The position numbers were made by a program, and so were the translations under genes. Under the pieces are notes generated by a model that had not been told where the DNA came from, did no database searches, and was given only the letters and a program-made list of their open reading frames with translations. A stretch of DNA of 64,000 nt. Origin: Flavobacteriaceae bacterium. Its GTDB lineage: Bacteria; Bacteroidota; Bacteroidia; Flavobacteriales; Flavobacteriaceae. Location of the stretch: positions 224,703-288,702 of the forward strand of contig JAHEKV010000004.1 of NCBI GenBank assembly GCA_024638165.1, read 5' to 3'. Each line of letters starts with the position of its first letter. The stretch's first letter is position 1. Shown piece by piece: positions 37,220 through 46,820 of this stretch.

Positions 37220-39610
37220 TTACCACGATTTGAAACGATCAGGACGACTCTCTCTCATGAGGTTATAAAGCCCTTCGAATATCTCTTCAGCGTTTGGTTT
37301 TGAAAAGTAATCACCATCTGAACCATAGGGAGGTCTATGCTGCTTAGCCGAGATAACAAGCGGGGCGGTGTCTAGATGGCTAAACCCATTTTGTTCTGAA
37401 ATAATCTGCTGGAGAAGAAATGCACTATACCCACCCGGAACATCTTCATCAATAATTGCGAGTCGATTCGTCTTTTTAAGGCTTTCGACGGTGCGGCGAT
37501 TTTTGTCAAATGGCCACAGGGTTTGAGCATCAATAATTTCACATGAGATTCCAAAAGTACGTAGGCGTTCTGATGCCTCACAAACAATCTTTAGGGTAGA
37601 ACCGTAAGAAACTACCGTAATATCAGAACCTTCTTCAATAACTTCAATTTCCCCAATAGGTGTAGTAAAATGACCAATATTTTCAGGTAACGCTTCTTTA
37701 CTTCTGTAACCGTTTAACGGCTCAATGACAATAGCCGGTTCATTTGCTTTTAGAAGAGCATTGTACATCCCTGCTGCTTGGGTCATGTTTCTAGGTGAAA
37801 GAATGTAAATACCACGAAGTACATTTACCAAACCTCCCATTGGTGAACCAGAATGCCAAATTCCCTCTAAACGATGCCCTCTAGTACGAACAATTAATGG
37901 CGCAATCTGCTGACCAACAGATCGATATCTTAGTGTAGCTAAATCGTCAGTTAATACTTGAACAGCGTAAAAGATGTAGTCGAGGTATTGGATTTCGGCA
38001 ATAGGTCGTAATCCACGCATAGCCAAACCAATTCCTTGTCCGATAATGCTGGCCTCACGTATGCTCGTATCACTAACGCGATCCTCACCATACTTTTCTT
38101 GTAAATCTTCTAGAGCTTTATTTACTCCACCAATTTTACCTGTGTCTTCTCCAAAGACCATAAGGCGAGGGTCAGTATCGAAAAGAATATCGAAGTTTTC
38201 TTGAAGAATTCTTCTTCCATCAACAAAGTGCGGTTTATCGGGATAAACCGCAGGGATATGAGGTATTGCCGTTAGACTACGGTGACTGTCATCAATAAGT
38301 TCACTGCTATAAGCGTCTAGCTCTTCATTTTTTATTTGATTAGCTAATTGATTTAGACGTTGTAAAAGTTCTGATTGTCCTTTCTGAAAGGCAATGTTTT
38401 TGGCAAGATCTAAGGATACTAAAGTATCCTTTTTGAATATTAATTTTTTAGAATTGAGTTTCTTAATAAGATCTTTATACTCAGGTAAGGGATTCGAAGC
38501 ATTATCACTCAACAATTTACTAAGGTGACGTGCGTAAGTGCGTGGGATTTCTTGATACTCTTTAAATGCGGTTTTTTTTGCCTCATGCACCTCTAGATGA
38601 ACTTCTTCATCAATTTGGTTTAAATCTTCTTGGGTACAGACTTTATTTTCGAGAATCCATTGCTTGAAAGTTCTTAAACAATCATGGTTTTGCTCCCATG
38701 CTAGACGATCTTCAGATTTGTAACGTTCATGTGAACCAGAGGTACTGTGGCCCTGTGGTTGAGTGAGTTCAGTAACATGCACTAAAACGGGAACGTGCTC
38801 TGCACGCGCTAGCTTTTCTGCTTTTCCGTAAGCCTCTATAAGCGCAGGATAATCCCACCCTTTGACTTTAATGATTTCAAAGCCTTGAGTGTTTTCATCG
38901 CGACTAAACCCTTGTAAAGCGTCTGAAATGCTTTGCTTAATGGTATGGTATTCTGACGGCACTGAAATGCCGTATTCGTCATCCCAAACGCTCATAACCA
39001 TCGGCACTTGCATTACCCCAGCCGCATTCATTACCTCAAAAAAGAGACCCTCTGAGGTTGAGGCATTACCAATGGTTCCCCAAGCGATTTCATCTCCTGA
39101 AACACTGAATTTTGAAGAACCTTTAATCGATCGATTACGATAAACTTTTGAGGCTTGAGCTAAACCAAGTAAACGTGGCATTTGACCAGCAGTCGATGAA
39201 ATATCTGATGCTGAGTTGTATTGTCTCGTTTGATTGATCCAGTTGCCATGATGATCTACATTAGGGGTAGAAAAATGTCCTGTCATCTGTCTTCCACCGT
39301 TCATAGGTTCATGTGCTAAATCGGTGGTGCCAAACAAGGTGTGAAAAAAGGAAACAGAGTTCATTAAACCTTGAGCAAACATTAAAGTTTGGTCTCTATA
39401 ATATCCGCTGCGATAATCGCCTGGTTTAAAGAATTTACTTAGAGCAATTTGTGGAAGTTCTTTTCCGTCACCAAAAATTCCAAACTTGGCACGTCCGAGA
39501 AGTACTTCTTTTCGACCTAAAAGGCTGCATTCCCTGCTCAATCTAACAATACGATAATCCTCTAGAAGTTGAGATCGAAATTCAGAAAAAGTCATTTCAT
39601 TATCGTGCAT
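37220..39610 (-). CDS. Fused E1 alpha-beta 2-oxo acid dehydrogenase
   Basis: A 796-residue fusion of both E1 chains. The alpha half (about 1-400) has the ThDP-binding segment VSGDEIAWGTIGNASTSEG (the alpha-type GDG...N variant) and TQPQGHSTSGSHERYK, a phosphorylation-loop-like region. The beta half (about 460-796) has RILQENFDILFDTDPRLMVFGED, the pyrimidine-binding glutamate region, PIAEIQYLDYIFYAVQ, and the transketolase C-terminal domain (IVSYGST-like VVSYGSTLKIVCEASERL, DAQTLWPFD). It should decarboxylate branched-chain 2-oxo acids or pyruvate and feed a lipoyl E2 and the Lpd E3. The start is ATG at 39610 or 39595; the frame reaches 39721, but that part overlaps the upstream gene and does not look like the family. 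Confidence 0.92.
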   Translation of the reverse strand: MHDNEMTFSEFRSQLLEDYRIVRLSRECSLLGRKEVLLGRAKFGIFGDGKELPQIALSKFFKPGDYRSGYYRDQTLMFAQGLMNSVSFFHTLFGTTDLAHEPMNGGRQMTGHFSTPNVDHHGNWINQTRQYNSASDISSTAGQMPRLLGLAQASKVYRNRSIKGSSKFSVSGDEIAWGTIGNASTSEGLFFEVMNAAGVMQVPMVMSVWDDEYGISVPSEYHTIKQSISDALQGFSRDENTQGFEIIKVKGWDYPALIEAYGKAEKLARAEHVPVLVHVTELTQPQGHSTSGSHERYKSEDRLAWEQNHDCLRTFKQWILENKVCTQEDLNQIDEEVHLEVHEAKKTAFKEYQEIPRTYARHLSKLLSDNASNPLPEYKDLIKKLNSKKLIFKKDTLVSLDLAKNIAFQKGQSELLQRLNQLANQIKNEELDAYSSELIDDSHRSLTAIPHIPAVYPDKPHFVDGRRILQENFDILFDTDPRLMVFGEDTGKIGGVNKALEDLQEKYGEDRVSDTSIREASIIGQGIGLAMRGLRPIAEIQYLDYIFYAVQVLTDDLATLRYRSVGQQIAPLIVRTRGHRLEGIWHSGSPMGGLVNVLRGIYILSPRNMTQAAGMYNALLKANEPAIVIEPLNGYRSKEALPENIGHFTTPIGEIEVIEEGSDITVVSYGSTLKIVCEASERLRTFGISCEIIDAQTLWPFDKNRRTVESLKKTNRLAIIDEDVPGGYSAFLLQQIISEQNGFSHLDTAPLVISAKQHRPPYGSDGDYFSKPNAEEIFEGLYNLMRESRPDRFKSW

Positions 39611-39662
39611 AGCCTTACTTAAGTATCCATTTGATGTGGCAAAAATAAACAAACCCTTTACA

Positions 39663-42449
39663 TTAGAACAAAGATCTGGTAAAGAGTCGACTGAGTGTTT
39701 CAAAACGCAATGCGAGTACAAATCTTACCTTACTAAGGTAATCGTCGCTAAATGAGATATATCCCTTCTGATGGTGCACAGGGAAGTATACTTCAAGGAA
39801 ATCGGGAACTAGATTTAGTCGAATTCCTGATCCGTGATAGATTTCTGGGTTTTGACCTAAATCTTTCTGAAAGGCAATTTCAGTGTACATTTCTATGAAG
39901 CGATACAAGTTGATCGCTGTACTCAATGTGATCAAACCTCTATTAGCGAATTCGCGATTAACCATTTCAGAGATAAAAGCCCCCTCGGCTCTAACGAGTT
40001 GTTGCGAGAATAAACCGCTAGATTCAGAACGACCAATGAGATTGTAGTCATAGAGATAGTCATTGGGACCATTGACTCCGAATGAAAAATAATCATCATT
40101 GGTGTTGTTCTTGATAAAAGTCCCTGCGTACAATCGTGCACTAAGCTGAGTATTATTGGTAAATAATTTTCGGTATTCAATAGCTCCAGAAACCTTTATA
40201 AAGTGGTTTGAAATTTGTAAATCTGCCAGAGTACTTTGAAAATCAAATAAGCTCTGAGTGCTCTGTTGATGACGAATATTAAGCACCCCATAATCGGGAT
40301 TAGTAAGTGTAGTTGACGCTACAATTTCATCATCATAGCTTCTAGACACCGAGCGGTATCTAACCATCCAATTATTTCTATGGCGTTTATTTAAATCAGG
40401 ATCTTGTCCACTTAGACGAACAAAAGGGGTTAAGGTCGTGTACAGCGAGTTTTTGTTAAAGTGCTGAGATGCACCAAAAACTCCGTAAGAAATACGAGTC
40501 CTGTTTCGATCCATCAACCAATGATTTTTTACGATTGAAAAGTTGCCAATGACCGTATTTTCTTTGGAGGAATAAAGAGGAGTAATCTGAAATTCGGTGG
40601 GTTTATTCAGTAGACTTTGATTGGAAAAGCTTAAGCCGGCCGCAACCCCATCATACAAATTAAAGTCGGCTTGAGGGGTGATAAAAAGATTGTTGTGAGC
40701 AGTACTAGGAAGATCTGAGAAGGGTAGTATTTTGATTGGCTTAGCGAAGAGCTTAGATCTTAGATTTAATACATTATTATTGGTTTTAAACTCGGGTGAT
40801 TCAAGATTAGGGTTTACTACATACCGAACACCGGGTTTGTTTTCAAAATTCACGTAGGGTTGCCTCTTTGAATTATAAACCCATTTTTCTTGCAATATTG
40901 AATCACCTTTCATTTGAGCTACTTTAACCGGTAGTGCGTATGATCCATTTTGTGAAACCCTTAAAAAATCAATCTCTGATCGCTGTTGTTCAAGATGCAA
41001 CTTGAAATCGACATGATTTCGGTTACTTAATATTCTTCGATCTACAATGGGTGCACTGATCTTAGAGGGTAAGTACCATTTTAGGTCGAACGCAGAGGCA
41101 CCCGGCTTGAGATATTGACTAAGCTGATAGGATTTGAGGCCAGATCGAATCGCTAATTTGTTTTCATCACTTATACTTAGATCAAATAATTGGGCAGCAC
41201 GTATCGGATGTGCAATTTGCCAATTGTAATTGAGTAATTGATCTGACCTAGATAATAACGGTTGGTCTGAGTTTCTATTCTCTATATATCGATCAAGCCA
41301 TTGAAAATGCTGGTTAAAATCGATTTGTCCGATATAATATTTTTTGACAGGCCACCAACTAGCAAATTTTCCACTAAACGAAAGATTTGGGTATTGATAA
41401 GAAATATATTCTTGCAGTAAATACTGTGAGAATCCATCAATATAAAATTGCTCTAGCTCAGGATTAGAATCAAAATTGAGTTGTAGATACTTACGAGCAA
41501 TAGTCTTTAATAATTTTATTTCTTCAATAAAATTAGCCGGATAGGGTGATAAAAAAGATGGAATATCGTCAATACCTACTAGGGGTCGTTCTTTATAGTC
41601 TTGTTCTAGAATAAGAAGGGGTCTAAAACTAATACCCGCTAAATAATTCTCTAAAAAAGGCAAGATTCGGTCTAAGGTTGCTTCGATGTTATCAAAATCA
41701 GCTAACCAATCGTTGGTTAGGACAATTTCAGGTAGTTGATTGTTGAAACGAGTAGTGTTTTTAGTGTAATTAACAACAATGGTAGGAGGAGAGGCAAGCA
41801 CCCCTGAAATTTGATTGGTCTCAATGGCAGGCAGATCACTTTCAATAAAAAGCTTCTTTGTGTCGTTAAATCTGATGTTGTAGGAAACAATTCCTGATCG
41901 TTGATTTCCACGCTGTCTAAAGTGATGTGCTCTTAACCGCTCATCTTCCTTGGGTACGGGAATGATGAATTGATTTTTTAGAATAAATGATTCTTTGTCT
42001 TTTCCATAACCTGTAAACCTGATATCTGGAAGGTTTAGCGTGTAATCGATGTCTAAGGTTAAGGGATCGGTGTTATTCCTAGAAGGAATTTTAATGGCTA
42101 AAATATCGAATTCAATTCGTGAATAAGGAACTTCTGAATCATTGATTTTAATGCTTAAACTTTCGGTGCTACCCCGATCTTTTTCTGATGCAAGATGAAG
42201 TCGTCGATCAAAAACCCGCCTAAAGGATTTGGCCAGGGGGGTTACTTTAGAAGAATAGGAATGATTCCAATCATACAAATACAGTGAATCTCTATAAACA
42301 AAGTATTCAGGGGTTAATTCTAATTGGCTAGATACTTTAATCGTTTGATTCTCTTGAATATCAAGATCTGCAGTAAAATGCAAAGGCGGTAATTCTTGAG
42401 CGTAAACCCCACTTATTAAAAGAAGTAATAAATACCTGAATGGAATCAT
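39663..42449 (-). CDS. M1-like (gluzincin) protein without HExxH, with apparent outer-membrane barrel
   Basis: A 928-residue exported protein (signal peptide MIPFRYLLLLLISGVYAQ). The first 280 residues are beta-rich like the N-terminal domain of M1 aminopeptidases. A helical region at about 300-450 follows where the peptidase core should be: IARKYLQLNF stands where HExxH is expected, and QFYIDGFSQYLLQEYIS matches the WL.EGFA.Y part. The zinc-binding histidines and catalytic glutamate are absent, so it is probably not an active protease. From about residue 560 on it is a series of amphipathic strands ending VRFVLALRFETLSRLFTRSLF, with a C-terminal phenylalanine typical of outer-membrane barrels. 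Similar proteins occur in Flavobacteria as gluzincin-family entries. The role is unknown. Confidence 0.75.
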   Translation of the reverse strand: MIPFRYLLLLLISGVYAQELPPLHFTADLDIQENQTIKVSSQLELTPEYFVYRDSLYLYDWNHSYSSKVTPLAKSFRRVFDRRLHLASEKDRGSTESLSIKINDSEVPYSRIEFDILAIKIPSRNNTDPLTLDIDYTLNLPDIRFTGYGKDKESFILKNQFIIPVPKEDERLRAHHFRQRGNQRSGIVSYNIRFNDTKKLFIESDLPAIETNQISGVLASPPTIVVNYTKNTTRFNNQLPEIVLTNDWLADFDNIEATLDRILPFLENYLAGISFRPLLILEQDYKERPLVGIDDIPSFLSPYPANFIEEIKLLKTIARKYLQLNFDSNPELEQFYIDGFSQYLLQEYISYQYPNLSFSGKFASWWPVKKYYIGQIDFNQHFQWLDRYIENRNSDQPLLSRSDQLLNYNWQIAHPIRAAQLFDLSISDENKLAIRSGLKSYQLSQYLKPGASAFDLKWYLPSKISAPIVDRRILSNRNHVDFKLHLEQQRSEIDFLRVSQNGSYALPVKVAQMKGDSILQEKWVYNSKRQPYVNFENKPGVRYVVNPNLESPEFKTNNNVLNLRSKLFAKPIKILPFSDLPSTAHNNLFITPQADFNLYDGVAAGLSFSNQSLLNKPTEFQITPLYSSKENTVIGNFSIVKNHWLMDRNRTRISYGVFGASQHFNKNSLYTTLTPFVRLSGQDPDLNKRHRNNWMVRYRSVSRSYDDEIVASTTLTNPDYGVLNIRHQQSTQSLFDFQSTLADLQISNHFIKVSGAIEYRKLFTNNTQLSARLYAGTFIKNNTNDDYFSFGVNGPNDYLYDYNLIGRSESSGLFSQQLVRAEGAFISEMVNREFANRGLITLSTAINLYRFIEMYTEIAFQKDLGQNPEIYHGSGIRLNLVPDFLEVYFPVHHQKGYISFSDDYLSKVRFVLALRFETLSRLFTRSLF

Positions 42450-42450
42450 T

Positions 42451-43134
42451 TTAAAAATTAGGTCGAAGATCTTTTCCTTTGTAAAAACTGGTAATTATTT
42501 CGACGACCTCATTAGAGGTGTCTACAAGGTGTATCAAATCTAAATCTTCAGGACTGATATTTTTCTGACCAAGAAGCTGGTCTTTGATCCAGTCAATCAA
42601 ACCTCCCCAAAAGTCTTTTCCAACAAGAACAATAGGGAAACGCTTAATTTTATTTGTTTGAATCAGGGTTACTGCTTCAAAAAGTTCATCTAACGTGCCA
42701 AAACCTCCAGGCATTACAACGAAACTCTGAGCGTATTTCACAAACATTACTTTGCGAACAAAGAAGTAATCAAAATCTATATTCTTGTCTTCGTCGATAA
42801 ATGGGTTTGGATGTTGTTCGAAAGGAAGTTTGATATTGAGACCAACTGAAATTCCTTTGCTTTCTTTTGCTCCTTTATTGGCTGCCTCCATAATCCCGGG
42901 CCCACCACCAGTGATGATTCCAAAGCCTTCATTGGAGAGACGTTCGGCAATGTTTTTTCCTAGCTGGTAATATGGATTGTTTTCAGGAGTTCTGGCAGAA
43001 CCAAAGATGCTTACGCAAGGTCCTATTTTTGCCATTCGCTCATAGCCTTCGACAAACTCACCCATGATCTTAAAAATTGCCCAAGAATCATTGGTCTTGA
43101 TTTGATTCCAAATTTTTTCTTCTTGTCTAGACAT
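42451..43134 (-). CDS. LOG-family Rossmann-fold protein (TIGR00730)
   Basis: A 227-residue protein of the LONELY GUY family, often misnamed lysine decarboxylase. Motifs: VSIFGSARTPENNPYYQLG, GGGPGIMEAANKGAKE, and the signature PGGFGTLDELFEAVTLIQT. Characterised members are cytokinin-type nucleotide 5'-monophosphate phosphoribohydrolases that release bases from nucleotides; this longer group (over 220 residues, with an N-terminal helical extension) may instead act on AMP or pyrimidine nucleotides. It follows uvrA by 22 bases, and the gluzincin-like gene follows it by one base, so the three form a run. Confidence 0.9.
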   Translation of the reverse strand: MSRQEEKIWNQIKTNDSWAIFKIMGEFVEGYERMAKIGPCVSIFGSARTPENNPYYQLGKNIAERLSNEGFGIITGGGPGIMEAANKGAKESKGISVGLNIKLPFEQHPNPFIDEDKNIDFDYFFVRKVMFVKYAQSFVVMPGGFGTLDELFEAVTLIQTNKIKRFPIVLVGKDFWGGLIDWIKDQLLGQKNISPEDLDLIHLVDTSNEVVEIITSFYKGKDLRPNF

Positions 43135-43156
43135 TGAATACAGATTGAGTTTGAAT

Positions 43157-45985
43157 TTACTTTAATTCTTGCTTTAAGAATGGTGCAGTCAAGCTTTTTT
43201 TGCTCCTTGCTACCTCTTCGGGGGTTCCAGTTGCAACAATTTCTCCTCCACCTTTACCTCCCTCAGGCCCAATGTCAATAATGTAATCCGCTATTTTAAT
43301 GACATCGAGGTTGTGTTCAATAATGAGAACTGAATTTCCTTTGTTGACCAGTCGTTGGAGCACTTGCATAAGTATTCGAACATCTTCAAAGTGCAGCCCC
43401 GTGGTAGGTTCGTCAAGAATATAGAACGTTTTTCCTGTATCTCGCTTCGCAAGTTCGGTGGCTAATTTTACACGCTGTGCCTCTCCTCCAGATAGGGTAG
43501 TTGAAGCTTGTCCCAATGCAATATATCCTAAACCTACGTCATTGAGGGTCTTGAGAATCCGATGAATCTTCGGAACGGCCTCAAAAAATTCAGTGGCCTC
43601 CTCAATAGTCATTTCTAAAACGTCAGAGATGCTTTTCCCCCGATATCTAACTTCAAGAGTTTCTCGATTAAATCGTTTGCCGTAACAGGTCTCACAAGGT
43701 ACATGAACATCTGGTAAGAAATTCATTTCAATAACCTTGAGTCCAGCACCTTGACAGGTTTCGCAGCGACCACCTTTCACATTAAAACTAAAGCGTCCAG
43801 GTTTATAGCCTCTAATGACGGCTTCAGTTGTTTTAGCAAATAAGCTTCGGATTTCATTAAAAACTCCTGTATAAGTGGCTGGATTAGAACGTGGGGTTCT
43901 ACCTATCGGAGATTGGTTTACGTCGATGACTTTATCGCATAATTCGAGGCCTTTTGTCTTTTTGTAGGGTAGCGGCTCCTTTACTCCATTGAAATAAAAG
44001 GCATTCATAATGGGGTAGAGGGTTTGGTTAATTAGAGAAGATTTGCCGCTCCCAGATACCCCAGATACCACAGTTAAAACTCCTAATGGAATATCAATCG
44101 ATACGTTTTTAAGGTTGTGTCCTGTACATCCTTTAAGTTGGATGAAGTCTTTGGGAACTCTTCTTTTTTCAGGTATAGGAACTTCGCGTTCTCCTGAGAT
44201 ATAGGAGGCTGTCAGTGTTTTTGCCTTTCGTAATTCATTGGGACTTCCTTGAAAAATGATCTCTCCACCGTGTTTGCCAGCTGCAGGCCCAATATCTATG
44301 ATTTGATCTGACTCGAGCATCATATCTTTATCGTGTTCTACCACTAACACAGAATTACCTAGATCTCTTAATTCAGTGAGCGCCTGAATAAGCTTCATGT
44401 TGTCTCGCTGGTGAAGGCCAATACTTGGCTCATCAAGAATGTATAGCACACCTACGAGCTGCGATCCAATTTGTGTGGCTAACCTTATGCGCTGAGCTTC
44501 ACCCCCTGAAAGAGATTTTGAACTTCGATTTAAAGCAAGGTAATCAAGCCCTACGTTCAACATAAAATGTATACGACTGCGAATTTCTTTTAATAGATCT
44601 TCAGCAATAACCTGTTCTCGTTCTCCTAAGTATTTTTCTATTGATTCAAAAAAATCAAAGAGTTCAGCCAAGTCGAGTGAGGCTAATTCAGCGAGTGTTC
44701 TGCCTGCAATTTTAAAATAGCTAGCTTCCTTATTCAGTCTAGAGCCATCACATTGTTCACACCTTTGTTCCTCGAGATACTGGGAAGCCCATCTTCGAAT
44801 AGATGTGGAATTTGCAGAATCGTATTGGCCTTGAATAAAGGATCCGATTCCTTCGTAATCAACTTGATAGTTGCGGGTTACACCAAGTGATTTTGATGGA
44901 ATATTTATCGTTTCTTTTACTCCATTTATTAACGCATCGATCGCCTTATCACTCAGATCCTCAATCTTGGTGTCGAGGGTAAAGTCGTATAAAAGTCCGA
45001 TTTGTTCAATTTGACCGAAAATCCAGTTCTTTTTATAGCTGCCAAGAGGAGCAATGCCTCCCTTTCGGATAGTTAATTTTGGGTCAGGGAAAACCTCACG
45101 ATGTGAAAGCCGTGAAACCACTCCCAGTCCTTTACACCTCGGACACATGCCTTTAGGTGAATTGAATGAAAAACTATTGGGTTCAGGTGCGTCTAAGGAG
45201 ATTCCAGACTCGGGACACATCAGACTTGCGCTGAAGTAGTGAACCTCATTGGTTTCCTTAATATGTATCAAAACAACGTCGTTTCCTTTTTTGAGACCGA
45301 GAGAAACTGATTGTTTGATTCTGGCTAAATCAAGTTGTCCTGGTTGTAACGGAAACCGATCAACAACTAATTCGATATCATGTGTTTTGTAACGATCGAG
45401 CTTCATTCCTGGAGTAAGTTCGATGATAACCCCATCAATTCGTGCTCTTAAAAAACCTTGTTTCAATAGACTTTCAAAGAGTTCTCTATAGTGCCCTTTG
45501 CGCGATCGAATGAGCGGAGCCAAAATAGACACCGATTGATTCTCGAAGCGCTCTACGATTAAGGCTACAATTTGATCTAGCGTATAACGAACCATTGGCA
45601 GCCCAGTAATTGGAGAATGTCCAGTTGCTACCCTTGCATACAGCAATCTCAAGAAATCATAAATTTCTGTAATAGTTCCTACTGTGGATCTAGGGGATCT
45701 TGAAGTCGTTTTTTGTTCAATAGCGATAACCGGGGAAAGGCCGTCAATTTTATCCACGTCTGGTCGTTCTAGCCCTCCCAAGAATTGTCTGGCGTATGCC
45801 GAAAAAGTCTCGAGATAACGCCTTTGTCCTTCTGCGTATATCGTGTCGAAGGCTAGCGAGGATTTACCGCTTCCCGAAAGACCTGTTAAAACAACTAACT
45901 GATCTCGAGGAATATCTAAATCTAAATTTTTTAGATTGTGCGTTCGTGCATTTCTTATCGAAAGCAGCTCTTTTTCATCTTTCAT
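43157..45985 (-). CDS. uvrA: Excinuclease ABC subunit A
   Basis: A 942-residue damage-recognition ATPase of nucleotide excision repair. The first ABC domain has Walker A GLSGSGKSS (residues 35-43) and a signature in LNRSSKSLSGGEAQRIRLA. The second has VSGVSGSGKSSLINQTLYP and STTLSGGEAQRVKLATEL. The second zinc module is intact (GGRCETCQGAG and VPCETCYGKRF). The first keeps C257 and the later CPRC pair, but its second cysteine is Ser260 (CPESG), so one of four ligands is missing. I believe related Flavobacteria share this. It is divergent from an S24 repressor gene with two candidate operators between them, suggesting damage control. Confidence 0.97.
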   Translation of the reverse strand: MKDEKELLSIRNARTHNLKNLDLDIPRDQLVVLTGLSGSGKSSLAFDTIYAEGQRRYLETFSAYARQFLGGLERPDVDKIDGLSPVIAIEQKTTSRSPRSTVGTITEIYDFLRLLYARVATGHSPITGLPMVRYTLDQIVALIVERFENQSVSILAPLIRSRKGHYRELFESLLKQGFLRARIDGVIIELTPGMKLDRYKTHDIELVVDRFPLQPGQLDLARIKQSVSLGLKKGNDVVLIHIKETNEVHYFSASLMCPESGISLDAPEPNSFSFNSPKGMCPRCKGLGVVSRLSHREVFPDPKLTIRKGGIAPLGSYKKNWIFGQIEQIGLLYDFTLDTKIEDLSDKAIDALINGVKETINIPSKSLGVTRNYQVDYEGIGSFIQGQYDSANSTSIRRWASQYLEEQRCEQCDGSRLNKEASYFKIAGRTLAELASLDLAELFDFFESIEKYLGEREQVIAEDLLKEIRSRIHFMLNVGLDYLALNRSSKSLSGGEAQRIRLATQIGSQLVGVLYILDEPSIGLHQRDNMKLIQALTELRDLGNSVLVVEHDKDMMLESDQIIDIGPAAGKHGGEIIFQGSPNELRKAKTLTASYISGEREVPIPEKRRVPKDFIQLKGCTGHNLKNVSIDIPLGVLTVVSGVSGSGKSSLINQTLYPIMNAFYFNGVKEPLPYKKTKGLELCDKVIDVNQSPIGRTPRSNPATYTGVFNEIRSLFAKTTEAVIRGYKPGRFSFNVKGGRCETCQGAGLKVIEMNFLPDVHVPCETCYGKRFNRETLEVRYRGKSISDVLEMTIEEATEFFEAVPKIHRILKTLNDVGLGYIALGQASTTLSGGEAQRVKLATELAKRDTGKTFYILDEPTTGLHFEDVRILMQVLQRLVNKGNSVLIIEHNLDVIKIADYIIDIGPEGGKGGGEIVATGTPEEVARSKKSLTAPFLKQELK

Positions 45986-46015
45986 AACAGCCGTAAAATT
46001 AGAACAATATAACTT

Positions 46016-46048
46016 GGATTAATTCCTAGTATTATTCGGAAATATTCC
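46016..46048. promoter_or_regulatory. Two similar dyad sites between uvrA and the S24 repressor gene
   Basis: GGATTAATTCC (46016-46026) and GGAAATATTCC (46038-46048) agree at eight of eleven positions, share the dyad GGA-N5-TCC, and have centres 22 bases apart, about two helical turns. A -7-like TATAATTG lies at 46050-46057 for the repressor gene, and TAATTTTA on the minus strand (45994-46001) for uvrA. This placement fits an operator that controls both genes. The binding protein is inferred. Confidence 0.5.
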
Positions 46049-46061
46049 CTATAATTGAAAT

Positions 46062-46820
46062 ATGAAAGAGAATTATACTCGTTTTGCACACCTTCGTAAA
46101 GAGCTAGGATTTACCCAAACAGCCTTTGGTGAATTTTTAGGATTAAAAGGATCAACGGCAGATATTGAGCGAGGGAAAACCAAAATCCCTGGTTTCGTAG
46201 TTGCCAAGTTGTATCAAGAATATCATGTGAATCCGCTTTGGTTATTTGGATCTAGCGGTGATATGTATATAGCAAATATTCGTGATAAGGCAGGTGTATT
46301 ACCAGCAGTGGTAACTTTAAATTCACAGGAAAACGAGAATGTATTACTGGTTAGCCAAAAAGCTGCAGCAGGATACCCACAAAACATTGCAGACACTTCA
46401 TGGTATCAAACCTTACCTGCATTTGATCTTCCACTCAAAGAGTTTCGGAATGCAACCTACAGGGGTTTTCAAGTTGATGGAGACTCCATGTTACCTGCCC
46501 TTCAACCGGGTGATTGGGTAATTGCAAAAGCCCTTTCTAGCATCGATGAAGTTCGGCCTTCGAAAATGTATGTGGTTGTACTAGACGATAGTGTTTTAGT
46601 GAAACAGGTAGTACTACCTGAGCGATCGAATGATGTGATACTTGAATCGCTAAACTCTGCTTATCCAGCCTACAAGGTGAAGCCTTTTCGAATTAAAGAG
46701 ATTTGGGAGGTAAGCAGTCGTTTAACCTTTCATTTGGATGCTGACAACAATCAGCAATTAATGACTGAGTTAAAACAATCGATGGAACTCCTTAAACGTC
46801 GTCTAGATACTAATAACTAG
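46062..46820 (+). CDS. LexA-like repressor (HTH plus S24 peptidase)
   Basis: A 252-residue repressor with an N-terminal XRE-type helix-turn-helix (about 8-65, LRKELGFTQTAFGEFLGL) and a C-terminal S24 self-cleavage domain. The Ala-Gly cleavage site is visible in KAAAGYP (near residue 103). The serine nucleophile is in VDGDSMLPALQPGDWV and the lysine in DDSVLVKQVV, so the RecA-triggered autocleavage machinery looks complete. The binding domain is XRE-type (CI-like) rather than the winged helix of classical LexA. It is divergent from uvrA with 76 bases between starts, so it is a good candidate for the SOS-type regulator of uvrA and itself. Its stop interlocks with that of the gamma-glutamyltransferase gene (shared CTAG). 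Confidence 0.88.
   Translation: MKENYTRFAHLRKELGFTQTAFGEFLGLKGSTADIERGKTKIPGFVVAKLYQEYHVNPLWLFGSSGDMYIANIRDKAGVLPAVVTLNSQENENVLLVSQKAAAGYPQNIADTSWYQTLPAFDLPLKEFRNATYRGFQVDGDSMLPALQPGDWVIAKALSSIDEVRPSKMYVVVLDDSVLVKQVVLPERSNDVILESLNSAYPAYKVKPFRIKEIWEVSSRLTFHLDADNNQQLMTELKQSMELLKRRLDTNN

Noticed and set aside
39611-39721. N-terminal extension of the fused E1 to 39721
   Set aside because: It would overlap the 3' end of the M1-like gene and the added residues do not look like the family.
46062-46820. Phage repressor belonging to a prophage
   Set aside because: Despite the CI-like layout, no phage genes lie nearby and its divergent partner is uvrA.
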